Source of the DNA: Gammaproteobacteria bacterium
GTDB taxonomy: Bacteria > Pseudomonadota > Gammaproteobacteria > Xanthomonadales > SZUA-5
Direction of reading: 5' to 3'
Assembly (NCBI GenBank): GCA_030430155.1
Contig: JAUIFV010000006.1
Coordinates: 1-64,000, forward strand
Length of the DNA: 64,000 bases
Part shown: in pieces, positions 38,097 through 46,807 of the stretch
Layout: the number at the start of each line of letters is the position of its first letter
How positions within the stretch are numbered: position 1 is the first letter of the stretch
Made by a program: the position numbers and the translations under genes
The notes under the pieces: model-generated
The model's database searches: none
Told to the model about the DNA's origin: nothing
The model's input: only the letters and a program-made list of their open reading frames with translations

Positions 38097-39029
38097 CTAT
38101 GTTTTGCGCCGCCGCGCCGCCAGACTGGCGGTGATCGAGCCGCCGACCACCAGCAGCGCACCGATCGCTCCCAGCCAGCCAATCTGCTCTTCCGGTACCT
38201 GGCCGGGGAAAGCCAGGGCCAGGGCAGCGCCGAAGGCCAGGGTGGAGATGGGCGTCAAGGCCAAAATGGCGCTGACCCGCGAGGCCTCCCAGTGATTCAG
38301 CGCTTCGGCAAAGCAGCCGTAGGCGCCCAGGGTGTTCAATGAGCAATAGGCGATCGCCAGCCAGTGCCAGGCATCGACCTGCGCAAGCGCGCCCGGTGTG
38401 GCGGTAGGCAGCAGCACGATGCTGGCCACCACGTAAATGAAGCCCATCACCTGCTGCGGCTTGAACTGGCCCAGCAGCTGTTTCTGCGCCAGTGCGTAGA
38501 TCGCCCATAGCAGCGCGCCCAGAGCGATCAGCAGCGCACCGATGCCGTAGCTGTGCACGTCGCCGGCGCGGCCGCGCTGCTCGGCGAAGAACACCAGCAG
38601 GCCGATGACGATGACCACGAATCCGCCCAGCTGCGCCCGCAGCAGCTGTTCCTTGAATATCACCACCCCGCCTACCGCCAGCAGTAGCGGCGCGGACTGG
38701 ATCAGTATCTGCGCATTGCCCGGCGTAATCCGCGCCAGACCCAGCAGATAGGCCAGATAGTTGCCGATCAAACCGGCGCTGGCGATGGCCAACAGCAGCC
38801 AGCTGCCCTTGCCTAGACCAACGAATCCGCGCCAGCGTCCGCTGGCCAGTATCCAGCTGCCGACGATCAGCGCGGCGACCAAAAAGCGCAGCCAGGTCAG
38901 AGTCCAGGCGTCGATCTGCTGCAGCGAGATCTTCAGCGCCAGCGGCAGCGTCGCCCAAAAGCCCACGGTGGCCAGAGCCAAGCCCAAGCCCAGGCGCCAG
39001 CGGCCGCTGGTGGTGTGGAGCGTGGCCAT
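38097..39029 (-). CDS. DMT superfamily transporter (EamA domain)
   Basis: Two EamA-like repeats, about 10 TM segments; start at 39029 (alternative 39074). Confidence 0.88.
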   Translation of the reverse strand: MATLHTTSGRWRLGLGLALATVGFWATLPLALKISLQQIDAWTLTWLRFLVAALIVGSWILASGRWRGFVGLGKGSWLLLAIASAGLIGNYLAYLLGLARITPGNAQILIQSAPLLLAVGGVVIFKEQLLRAQLGGFVVIVIGLLVFFAEQRGRAGDVHSYGIGALLIALGALLWAIYALAQKQLLGQFKPQQVMGFIYVVASIVLLPTATPGALAQVDAWHWLAIAYCSLNTLGAYGCFAEALNHWEASRVSAILALTPISTLAFGAALALAFPGQVPEEQIGWLGAIGALLVVGGSITASLAARRRKT

Positions 39030-39077
39030 GGGCGTCTCCGCGAATCCTTCGTTCTGGCTCCGATGATGCCGCAAACA

Positions 39078-39159
39078 ACAGGGCCCAGGGCCCAGGGCTC
39101 AGGGCCCGGATGTCGGGCGCTGCTCCTGGGCCCTGGGCCCTTCCATTCTGGGCCCTGGC
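39078..39159. repeat. Heptad inverted array, copy H
   Basis: acagggcccagggcccagggctcagggcccgga...gctcctgggccctgggcccttccattctgggccctgg. Confidence 0.85.
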
Positions 39160-40871
39160 TACTTGGTTGCCATCATCTCATCCCGCCGCGCCTTGAACTC
39201 CGAGCCTTCCAGCCACTGCGGCCAGCCGTCGGAGTCGGCGACGCGTTTGCCGACCGCGTAGAGCAGCTGCACGTCCTGGGCCATGCCGCGCAAATCCCAG
39301 TCCGCCGAGTACTCGTCGGCCGGCTTGTGATAGCGGTTGGTCACGTAGTCCACCGCCTGGGCACTGCCGTACTCCTTGCCTTTTTCGACATGGTCGATGC
39401 CACCCTTGGCGTATAGCGCCGGCACGCCCACTTTGGCGAAGTTGAAGTGATCAGAGCGGAAATAGAAGCCGTTTTCCGGGGTCGGCTCCTGCACGATCAT
39501 GCGGTCCTGCGCCTGCGCCGCGTCGGCCAAAACGTTCTCCAACTCCGAGCTGCCAAAGCCCACCACCACCACGTCCTTGGTCGGCCCGATCACCGGCAGC
39601 GCGTCCATATTGATGTTGGCCACGGTCTGGGTCAGCGGATAGACCGGGTTCTCGGCATACCAGCGCGAGCCGAGCAGGCCCGATTCCTCCAGGGTCACTG
39701 CGAGGAACAGGATCGAGCGCGCCGGCGGCTCGGGGTCGGACGCGAAGGCTTCGGCCAACTCCAGCAGCGCGGCAACGCCGGTGCCGTTGTCGATGGCGCC
39801 GTTGTAGATGTCGTCGTTGGGGCTGCCAAAGGTGCGGCCCAGGTGGTCCCAGTGCGCGGTGTAGATGATGTACTCATCCGGACGGCTGCTGCCCACCACC
39901 TTGCCCAGCACGTTCTTGCTATCGGCCTTGCGCACCGCGTTCTTGACCTTGCCCGAGGCGCTGGCATTCAGCGCCACAGCTTCGAATTCACGGGTGTCGG
40001 CGGCCTCGCGCAGGGCGTTGAAGTCCAGACCGGCGGCGTCGAACAACCGCACCGCGCTGTCGCGAGTGATCCAGCCGCGCATCGGCACCACCGGGTCGGA
40101 ACCTTCGCCGCGCGGTAGATCGAACTCCGGACCGCTCCAGCCGTTGCGCACCACTTCCCAGCCATAGCTGGCGCCGGCGGTTTCGTGGACGATGATGCAG
40201 GCGCGCGCGCCCTGTCGCGCGCACTCTTCGAACTTATAGGTCCAGCGACCGTAGTAGGTCATCGCCTTGCCCTTAAACAGGCTCTCATCACCGTTGCCGA
40301 AGCCTGGATCGTTGACCAGCACGATCACCGTCTTGTCCTTGGGGTCGATCCCGGCGTAGTCGTTCCACTCGAATTCCGGGGCGACTACGCCGTAGCCGGC
40401 GAAGACCACCTCGCTGTCGCTCATCGCCACTTCCGGATCGAGCAGCGGCGAACCGAGCACGAACTCCTCCAGAGGCTTGAGCTGCATCTCGCTCTCGCCG
40501 ACTTTGAAGGTCAACGGCTCGACGATCTCGCCGCGCACCTCCACCATCGGCACGTCCTGGAACCAGCTGTCGCCGTTGCCCGGAGCCAGTCCCATGCGCT
40601 CAAATTCGGACTGCAGATAGGCCAGGGTGACCGTTTCGCCCTTGCTGCCCGGACCGCGCCCTTCGAAGGCGTCGGAGCTGATCGTTTTGATCTGCGCGGC
40701 CAAATCCTCGACGGTGATTGGCGGATTGGTCTGCGGACTGGCGATCGCGGTCTCAGCTGCGGCGCTCTCGGTGGTTTCCGGTGCGGCCGGCGCCGGCGGT
40801 GGCGGCGCCTCTTCGGCGCATCCCCAAAGAACCAGGCTCAGCGGCAACGCGCCCAGCAACAAACGTTTCAT
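39159..40871 (-). CDS. M28 family metallopeptidase lipoprotein
   Basis: Lipobox LVLWGCAEE; AHWDHLGRTFG, YNGAIDNGTGVAALLELAEAF, AVTLEESGLLGSRWYAE. Confidence 0.92.
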   Translation of the reverse strand: MKRLLLGALPLSLVLWGCAEEAPPPPAPAAPETTESAAAETAIASPQTNPPITVEDLAAQIKTISSDAFEGRGPGSKGETVTLAYLQSEFERMGLAPGNGDSWFQDVPMVEVRGEIVEPLTFKVGESEMQLKPLEEFVLGSPLLDPEVAMSDSEVVFAGYGVVAPEFEWNDYAGIDPKDKTVIVLVNDPGFGNGDESLFKGKAMTYYGRWTYKFEECARQGARACIIVHETAGASYGWEVVRNGWSGPEFDLPRGEGSDPVVPMRGWITRDSAVRLFDAAGLDFNALREAADTREFEAVALNASASGKVKNAVRKADSKNVLGKVVGSSRPDEYIIYTAHWDHLGRTFGSPNDDIYNGAIDNGTGVAALLELAEAFASDPEPPARSILFLAVTLEESGLLGSRWYAENPVYPLTQTVANINMDALPVIGPTKDVVVVGFGSSELENVLADAAQAQDRMIVQEPTPENGFYFRSDHFNFAKVGVPALYAKGGIDHVEKGKEYGSAQAVDYVTNRYHKPADEYSADWDLRGMAQDVQLLYAVGKRVADSDGWPQWLEGSEFKARRDEMMATK

Positions 40872-41014
40872 GGTCAGCTCCCTGTGCTCCAAAGCGGCTG
40901 GGGAGCATAGCAAGGCGGCGGCCACGCAATGCGTAACATATTGGGTACCGAACGCCTGATCGCCGCAGGAACTGGCGCAGAACGCGCCCAATTGGCAATT
41001 TGGTCGGTCGGGCT

Positions 41015-41044
41015 TTGCTTGTTGTCAACAACAGTGGCTATAAT
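41015..41044 (+). promoter_or_regulatory. Candidate sigma70 promoter of rpsU with a palindrome in the spacer
   Basis: TTGCTT (41015-41020), 18-bp spacer, TATAAT (41039-41044); TTGTTG-T-CAACAA at 41019-41031. Confidence 0.5.
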
Positions 41045-41105
41045 TGCCGGCTCGCTCGTTTGTAGTGAGCGTTTACTATGCCATCAGCACAGATTTGGAG
41101 AGTCC

Positions 41106-41321
41106 ATGCCTAGCGTCAAGGTCCGTGAGAACGAACCCTTTGAGTTCGCCCTGCGCCGCTTCAAGCGTTCCTGCGAGAAAGCCGGCGTTCTGACCGAAGT
41201 CCGTCGCCGCGAGTTCTACGAAAAGCCCACCGCCGAGCGCAAGCGCAAGCTGGCCGCCGCGGTCAAGCGCAACAGCCGCCGGGTCGGTCGCGACGTCACC
41301 AAGCGCAAGCGCCTGTACTGA
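41106..41321 (+). CDS. rpsU: 30S ribosomal protein S21
   Basis: [48 protein letters not shown]. Confidence 0.98.
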   Translation: MPSVKVRENEPFEFALRRFKRSCEKAGVLTEVRRREFYEKPTAERKRKLAAAVKRNSRRVGRDVTKRKRLY

Positions 41322-41355
41322 TTCGCCCCACGGCGAGCACCTTGCGAGCGCCCGC

Positions 41356-41802
41356 ATGACACTCAAGCAACGCCTGCTTGAGGACATGAAGTCCTCAATG
41401 AAATCCGGCGACAAGCCGCGTCTGGCAGTGATCCGCCTGGTCCAGGCGGCGATCAAGCAGCGCGAAGTCGACGAGCGTATCGAACTCGACGACACGCAGG
41501 TGCTGGTGGTGATGGAGAAGATGCTCAAGCAGCGTCGTGACTCCGCCGCACAGTATGAGGCGGCCGGCCGCCAGGACCTGATGGATCAGGAGAACTTCGA
41601 GATCGGCGTGATCGGCGACTACATGCCGCAGCCGCTGAGCGAGTCCGAAGTCGACCAGATCCTCAGCGACTGCATCGCCGAATCCGGCGCCACCGAGGCG
41701 CGCGACATGGGCAAAGTGATGGCCCTGCTCAAACCGCGCGTCGCCGGCCGAGCCGACATGCAGGCCCTGGCCGGCAAGGTCAAGGCCAGACTGGGCGGCT
41801 GA
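41356..41802 (+). CDS. GatB/YqeY domain-containing protein
   Basis: MTLKQRLLEDMKSSMKSGDKPRLAVIRLVQAAIKQREVDER; GKVMALLKPRVAGRADM. Confidence 0.95.
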   Translation: MTLKQRLLEDMKSSMKSGDKPRLAVIRLVQAAIKQREVDERIELDDTQVLVVMEKMLKQRRDSAAQYEAAGRQDLMDQENFEIGVIGDYMPQPLSESEVDQILSDCIAESGATEARDMGKVMALLKPRVAGRADMQALAGKVKARLGG

Positions 41803-41830
41803 AGCCGCAGTCTCGCAAACGTTAGTACCG

Positions 41831-41865
41831 ACGCCCCGCAGCGTGAGCCGCGGGGCGTTTTCTTT
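41831..41865 (+). terminator. Rho-independent terminator after the yqeY-like gene
   Basis: 9-bp perfect stem acgccccgc / gcggggcgt followed by ttttcttt. Confidence 0.85.
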
Positions 41866-41966
41866 GGCGCCTTGCCTGGTCGTCAGCCCAAACGGGCCTC
41901 AATGATGTCGATTCGCCGGCAGATGCGCGAAGCGGCGGTTTCCTCGCCGGCATCGGAGCTGTCGAT

Positions 41967-42066
41967 GATGCGGTTCGCTGCGCTCACCACATCCTACGCG
42001 CGGCATGACGCCTCCTCGTTGCAGCCAGAGCAGCCGAGTAGGATGCGGTGAGGAACGAACCGCGTC
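41967..42066. repeat. Inverted repeat of the GTAGGATG(C/T)GGTGAGC...GAACCGCATC type
   Basis: gatgcggttcgctgcgctcaccacatcctac ... gtaggatgcggtgaggaacgaaccgcgtc; second copy at 58691-58787. Confidence 0.7.
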
Positions 42067-42211
42067 GGTCGCGGTGCAGTCCCCGACCCCCCCCCAGGTT
42101 GCAATCCCCATGCCCTGACCGTGCATACCCGCGGCATTATTCTTGGCTTTTCCTCAGCCCTCAGCCCTCAGCCCTCAGCCCTGGCTCCACCAAACCAGTC
42201 ATAATCCCGCC

Positions 42212-43960
42212 ATGAGCGGCCGCATCCCCCAGACCTTCATCGACGACCTGCTGGCACGCGTGGATATCGTCGATGTGGTCGGTCAGCGTATCCAGCTCAA
42301 GCGCGCGGGCAAGGAGTTTCAGGCCCGCTGCCCCTTCCACGACGAGCGCACGCCGTCGTTTACGGTGGTGCCGCACAAGCAGTTCTACCACTGCTTCGGC
42401 TGCGGCGCGCACGGTACCGCGCTGGGCTTTTTGATGCAGTACGACGGCCTGGAGTTCGTCGACGCGGTGGAAACGCTGGCCGGGCAGCTGGGCATGCCGG
42501 TGCCGGAGCTGAGCCAGGCTCGCGATCGCGGGACCGAGGAACTCTATGCCCTACTGGCCGAGACCAGCGGCTATTTTCGTCAGCAGCTCAAGTCCAGCAG
42601 CACCGCGCAGGGCTATCTGCAGCGGCGCGGCATAAGTGACGAGATTGCCGAGCAGTTCGGGCTCGGCTACGCGCCGCCAGGCTGGGACAATCTGCTCAAG
42701 CGTTTTGGTCAGAGTGGCAAAGGCAGTCGATTGCTCGGCGCGGCGGGATTGCTCAGCCAGGGCGATCGCGGCCAGTACGACAAGTTTCGCGACCGTCTGA
42801 TGTTTCCCATCCACGATCGCCGCGGCCGGGTCATCGCCTACGGCGGTCGGGTCATGGGTGACGATCAGCCAAAGTACTTGAACTCACCCGAAACGGCCGT
42901 TTTCCACAAGGGCGAGACCCTCTACGGGTTGTTTCAGGCGCGCCAGCGCCGCGGCGGGCTGGATCGGCTGATCGTTGTCGAGGGCTATATGGACGTGCTG
43001 GCACTGGTCCAGCACGGCTTCAGCGAGGCCGTCGCCACCCTGGGCACGGCGACTACCCGTTCCCACGCCGAGCTGCTGTTTAGGCAGGCCGGCGATGTGG
43101 TGTTCTGTTTCGACGGTGATCGTGCCGGACGCGAAGCGGCCTGGCGAGCGCTGGAATCGGTACTGCCACGGCTCACAGACGGTCGCCAGGCCAGCTTTCT
43201 GTTCCTGCCTGACGGCGAGGATCCCGATAGCCTGCTCGTCGCGCAGGGCGCCAGCGGTTTCGAAAGCCAGCTAGGTCAAGCCGTGCCGCTGAGCGAGTAT
43301 TTCTTCCAGACCCTGGCCAAGGACGCAAGACTGGACACGGTAGACGGCCGCGCCCGGCTCGCCGAGCGCTGCAAGCCGCTGATCGCGCAGATTCCGGACA
43401 GCCCATTCCGAGATCTGATGGAGGCAGAGCTGGCTCGTCGTGCCGGGCTGCCCAAGCCGGTGCAACCGCTGCCCCAGCAGGCCTCGGCAGCGGCGCCGCG
43501 GCGGCTGGATCGCCGAGCCGGACAGCGCCGCGTGCAGCGCACGCCGGTGCGCGCCATGATCAGTCTGCTGCTCACCGAGCCGCAGCTGGCGCGGCGGCTG
43601 AGCACGCCGATTCCGTTTGCCGAACTGCAGTTGCCTGGGGTCGATCTGCTGCTGCGGCTGATTGCACGGCTGCGCGACTCAGCGGCTTCGGCCGGCGTCG
43701 TGATCGAATCCTGGCCGGATGAAGCCGAGGGCGTGGCGCTGCGCCGCCTGGCGGAGGTCGAACTGCCCGGCGAGCGGGAGGATTGGGAAAACGCCTTCGA
43801 CGAGTTCGTGCAGCGGCTGGTGGAGAAGCAGCGCCGAGAGCGTCGCGCCGAACTACCGACGCAGCTGGATCAGATCAGCGATGAGGATCGCCGCCGTTAT
43901 CTGCAGCACTTGGCGAAAAAGGCCGAAGCGGCGCGGGGCGACCAAGCCGGCGAGGACTAG
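42212..43960 (+). CDS. dnaG: DNA primase
   Basis: CPFHDERTPSFTVVPHKQFYHCFGCGAHG zinc finger; VEGYMDVLAL toprim; FCFDGDRAGR. Confidence 0.97.
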   Translation: MSGRIPQTFIDDLLARVDIVDVVGQRIQLKRAGKEFQARCPFHDERTPSFTVVPHKQFYHCFGCGAHGTALGFLMQYDGLEFVDAVETLAGQLGMPVPELSQARDRGTEELYALLAETSGYFRQQLKSSSTAQGYLQRRGISDEIAEQFGLGYAPPGWDNLLKRFGQSGKGSRLLGAAGLLSQGDRGQYDKFRDRLMFPIHDRRGRVIAYGGRVMGDDQPKYLNSPETAVFHKGETLYGLFQARQRRGGLDRLIVVEGYMDVLALVQHGFSEAVATLGTATTRSHAELLFRQAGDVVFCFDGDRAGREAAWRALESVLPRLTDGRQASFLFLPDGEDPDSLLVAQGASGFESQLGQAVPLSEYFFQTLAKDARLDTVDGRARLAERCKPLIAQIPDSPFRDLMEAELARRAGLPKPVQPLPQQASAAAPRRLDRRAGQRRVQRTPVRAMISLLLTEPQLARRLSTPIPFAELQLPGVDLLLRLIARLRDSAASAGVVIESWPDEAEGVALRRLAEVELPGEREDWENAFDEFVQRLVEKQRRERRAELPTQLDQISDEDRRRYLQHLAKKAEAARGDQAGED

Positions 43961-44140
43961 GCCCGTGGTTTCATGAGTGTTCGTAGCGAGGGCGTCGGAG
44001 AGCCGCTGTGGTGCGGTCCGCGGATGCGGAGATCGATGAAGGCGTACTTGAACAGTACGTTGAGTCGATAGCAAGGAGCAGATCGCGCCACAGCGGCTCA
44101 TCGGCGACCGCAGTAGAAGACTCATGAAACTACCGGCTAC
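43957..44140 (+). mobile_element. Hairpin MITE-like repeat, copy 2 (left CTAG overlaps dnaG stop codon)
   Basis: ctaggcccgtggtttcatgagtg ... ctcatgaaactaccggctac. Confidence 0.85.
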
Positions 44141-44144
44141 TCGC

Positions 44145-44956
44145 CTACGCCGCGTGCTCCAGGCTCGCCGCCGGCAGTTTGGCGGTGACCGCAATGGGCA
44201 GGTGATCGGACAGGGTCAGCGCCAGCGCCTGGCACTGCTCAATCTCGATGCCGTCGCTGACCAGCACGTGATCGATGGCCCGTCGCGGTCGCCAGGCAGG
44301 GAAGGTGGCCGGTGGGTTGGCAGCCGCAGCGAGCTGCGCTCCATGAACTGGCGAAAACCGCGATCTTCGGGCAGGCAGTTGAAGTCGCCCATCAGGATCA
44401 CGTGGCGGTGGTCGGCGGCCAGCTCGTTGAGAAAATCCCACTGTTTGCCGCGCGAGGTGGGTCCCAGCGAGAGGTGCGCGATGATCACCGCCAGGCCGTG
44501 TTTGGGATCGCCTATGCGCGCCAGCAGCGCGCCGCGGCCGGGAATGCGCCCGGGCAGCGGATGGTCTTCGGCGTCGCCGATGTGGAAGCGGCTGAGCAGG
44601 CAATTGGTGCTGTGGGCAATCGGCCCCACCTTGCGGTTGCGCTGCTGGGTCCAGTAGGGAAAGCGCGCGCTCTCGGCCAGATAGCGGGCCTGATTGAGAA
44701 AGCCGCTGCGCAGACTGCCGCCGTCGGCCTCCTGCAGCCCGACCAGATCAAAGCCGTCCAGATGCGGCACCAGCGCGTCCAGATTGCGCTGCTTGCCTGA
44801 ATCCGGCCAGACGTGCTTCCAGCTGTTGGTGATGTAGTCGCGGTAGCGGTGGGTGGCGTTGCCAGCCTGGATATTGAAGCTGAGGATGCGCAGCCGGGCA
44901 CCATCGCTGTCGCCGCTGGTGCCCGACCGTGACGCGCTGGCCGGCGTTGTCTTCAA
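44145..44956 (-). CDS. Endonuclease/exonuclease/phosphatase family protein, probable frameshift
   Basis: LRILSFNIQAG, VGLQEADGG, ILMGDFNCLP in one frame; C-terminal RAIDHVLVSDG...LSDHLPIAV in another, with the switch near 44295-44315. Confidence 0.8.
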
Positions 44957-44968
44957 CGCCAGTCCAGA

Positions 44969-45643
44969 TCAGCCGCCGCTGCCGGCGCGCTCTTGAGCCG
45001 CCTTGGCGATCAGGTGGTTGAGCAGCGCCATCGCCGCCTGCTCGCTGCCACCAGCGCTTTGCACGTTGAAGCGATACTTGCCGTCGACAATCATCGCCGG
45101 CGTACCGCGCACGCCGTAGCGCGGCACCATGCTGTTGGCGCGCTTGAGATTGGTTTCCACCGCAAACGAGGTGGCGGTCTTGATGAAGGTCTGCGCGTCG
45201 ACGCCGAACTTCTCGTAGAAACCGGCCAGATCCTCGACGCTGCGCAGCGGCATCTTGTCCCGATGCAGGGCATCGAACAGGGCCTGATGCGACTCGGCCG
45301 GAGCCTTGAGCACCTGTGCGGTGTAGAAGGCGCGCGCATAAAGCGCATAGACCTGATTCCAGGTCGCCGGCATCAGCACCAGTTCGGCGTTCTCCGGCAT
45401 GGTCTTCTTCCAGGCCTGGATATGCGGCTCGAAATTGGCGCAGTGTACGCAGGCGTAGCTGAACACTTCAACCACTTCGACCTTGTCGCCGCTGCTGGTC
45501 GGTTGGGCCGGGTTGATACGCTCGTAGTGCTTGCCTTCTTCCCACAGGCTGACGCCCTGGGCGGACAGTATCGGCATCCACAGCAGGGCCACCGCGGCGA
45601 CCGCCAGCTGAACCACAAAAGATGAATAGTTATTGAAACGCAT
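44969..45643 (-). CDS. dsbA: Thiol:disulfide interchange protein, DsbA family
   Basis: Signal peptide; VEVFSYACVHCANFEPH (CVHC active site), cis-Pro region GVRGTPAMIVDGKY. Confidence 0.9.
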   Translation of the reverse strand: MRFNNYSSFVVQLAVAAVALLWMPILSAQGVSLWEEGKHYERINPAQPTSSGDKVEVVEVFSYACVHCANFEPHIQAWKKTMPENAELVLMPATWNQVYALYARAFYTAQVLKAPAESHQALFDALHRDKMPLRSVEDLAGFYEKFGVDAQTFIKTATSFAVETNLKRANSMVPRYGVRGTPAMIVDGKYRFNVQSAGGSEQAAMALLNHLIAKAAQERAGSGG

Positions 45644-45847
45644 CGGACTCATCGCTCCTTGAATGAATGCCTGAAACAGCAAGGCTCGCAGGCTCGCACA
45701 GACCAGCTGAAAGGGAATTGAAGGCCCGGTGCAGGCTAGCGTAATGAATTGTCAGTTTAGCGGGTCTGCAGTCGCTGCCGGACGACTGCGCAACGGGTGG
45801 GCCTGTATGCCGCTCAATTCGCCCCGCCCGACCACTTGCGACTCCGC

Positions 45848-46492
45848 TTAGCGCGTGTGCAGACCTTCCAGATAGGAGGCCAGCGAGTCGATCTCGGCGT
45901 CGGTCAGCTGCTTGGCTACTGCCGCCATCACCGGGGCGTTGGCGCTCTCGCCAAAGGCCGCCCCGTCGCGATAGCGACGCAGCATGTCGGCGCTGTAGTT
46001 GGCGTGTTGACCGCCCACCGCCGGATAGGGCACCAGCGGATTGCCGGCGCCGCCGGGTCCGTGGCAGGCCATGCAGGCGGGAATGCCACGCTCGGCATCA
46101 CCGCCGCGGTACAGCGCCTGGGCCTGTTCAACCATGGTTTCGTCGGCCACCCCGGCCTGCACCGTCTGGGTGGCGAAGTAGGCGCCGATATCCTGCATGT
46201 CTTCGCTGCTGAGGACGGTTGCAAAGCCAGCCATGATCGCGTTCTCGCGCTCGCCGCTCTTGTACAGCTCCAGATGGTGCGCAGTGTAGGCGGCATGCTG
46301 GCCGGCCAGTTTCGGGTACTGCGGGTCGGAGCTGTTGCCGTCCAGACCGTGACACGCCGCGCAGACGGCGGCCTTGCCTGCGCCGGCTTCGGCATCGCCT
46401 ACCGGAAAGCTGGCCGGGGCCGCTTGGTCGGCAGCCCAGCTGGAACTGGCGAGCATGGAAATCAACAGGCCTGCGAGATACCGCGCGCGCAT
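45848..46492 (-). CDS. Dihaem cytochrome c4-like protein
   Basis: Signal peptide; two haem sites CAACH and CMACH. Confidence 0.92.
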   Translation of the reverse strand: MRARYLAGLLISMLASSSWAADQAAPASFPVGDAEAGAGKAAVCAACHGLDGNSSDPQYPKLAGQHAAYTAHHLELYKSGERENAIMAGFATVLSSEDMQDIGAYFATQTVQAGVADETMVEQAQALYRGGDAERGIPACMACHGPGGAGNPLVPYPAVGGQHANYSADMLRRYRDGAAFGESANAPVMAAVAKQLTDAEIDSLASYLEGLHTR

Positions 46493-46807
46493 AGACGTAA
46501 ATCCTTTAAGGTGAAGTGCAAGCTACCACGGCTGCGCTGCAAACTCCCCCCAGCGCCACCGGGTCCAGCCCGGCGTCCAAACGCAAAGCTGCAAGCCCGG
46601 CATTTTCCCATGACTTGCGCGGAGGAGCCAGCCCCAGGCCGCAATGGATGTCAAGTTGGCCGCGCTCGCCACCGCCACGACCCTGAATCAGGCGACGATC
46701 AGCCAGACCGCATCTGACCTGGCCGCGCAGGCGCGTAGCCCTTTTGTCAGGGGCTCATCACCAGCGTCCTGCCTATAATCACCGGCCCGCCTGACCGGAG
46801 ATTGCCC

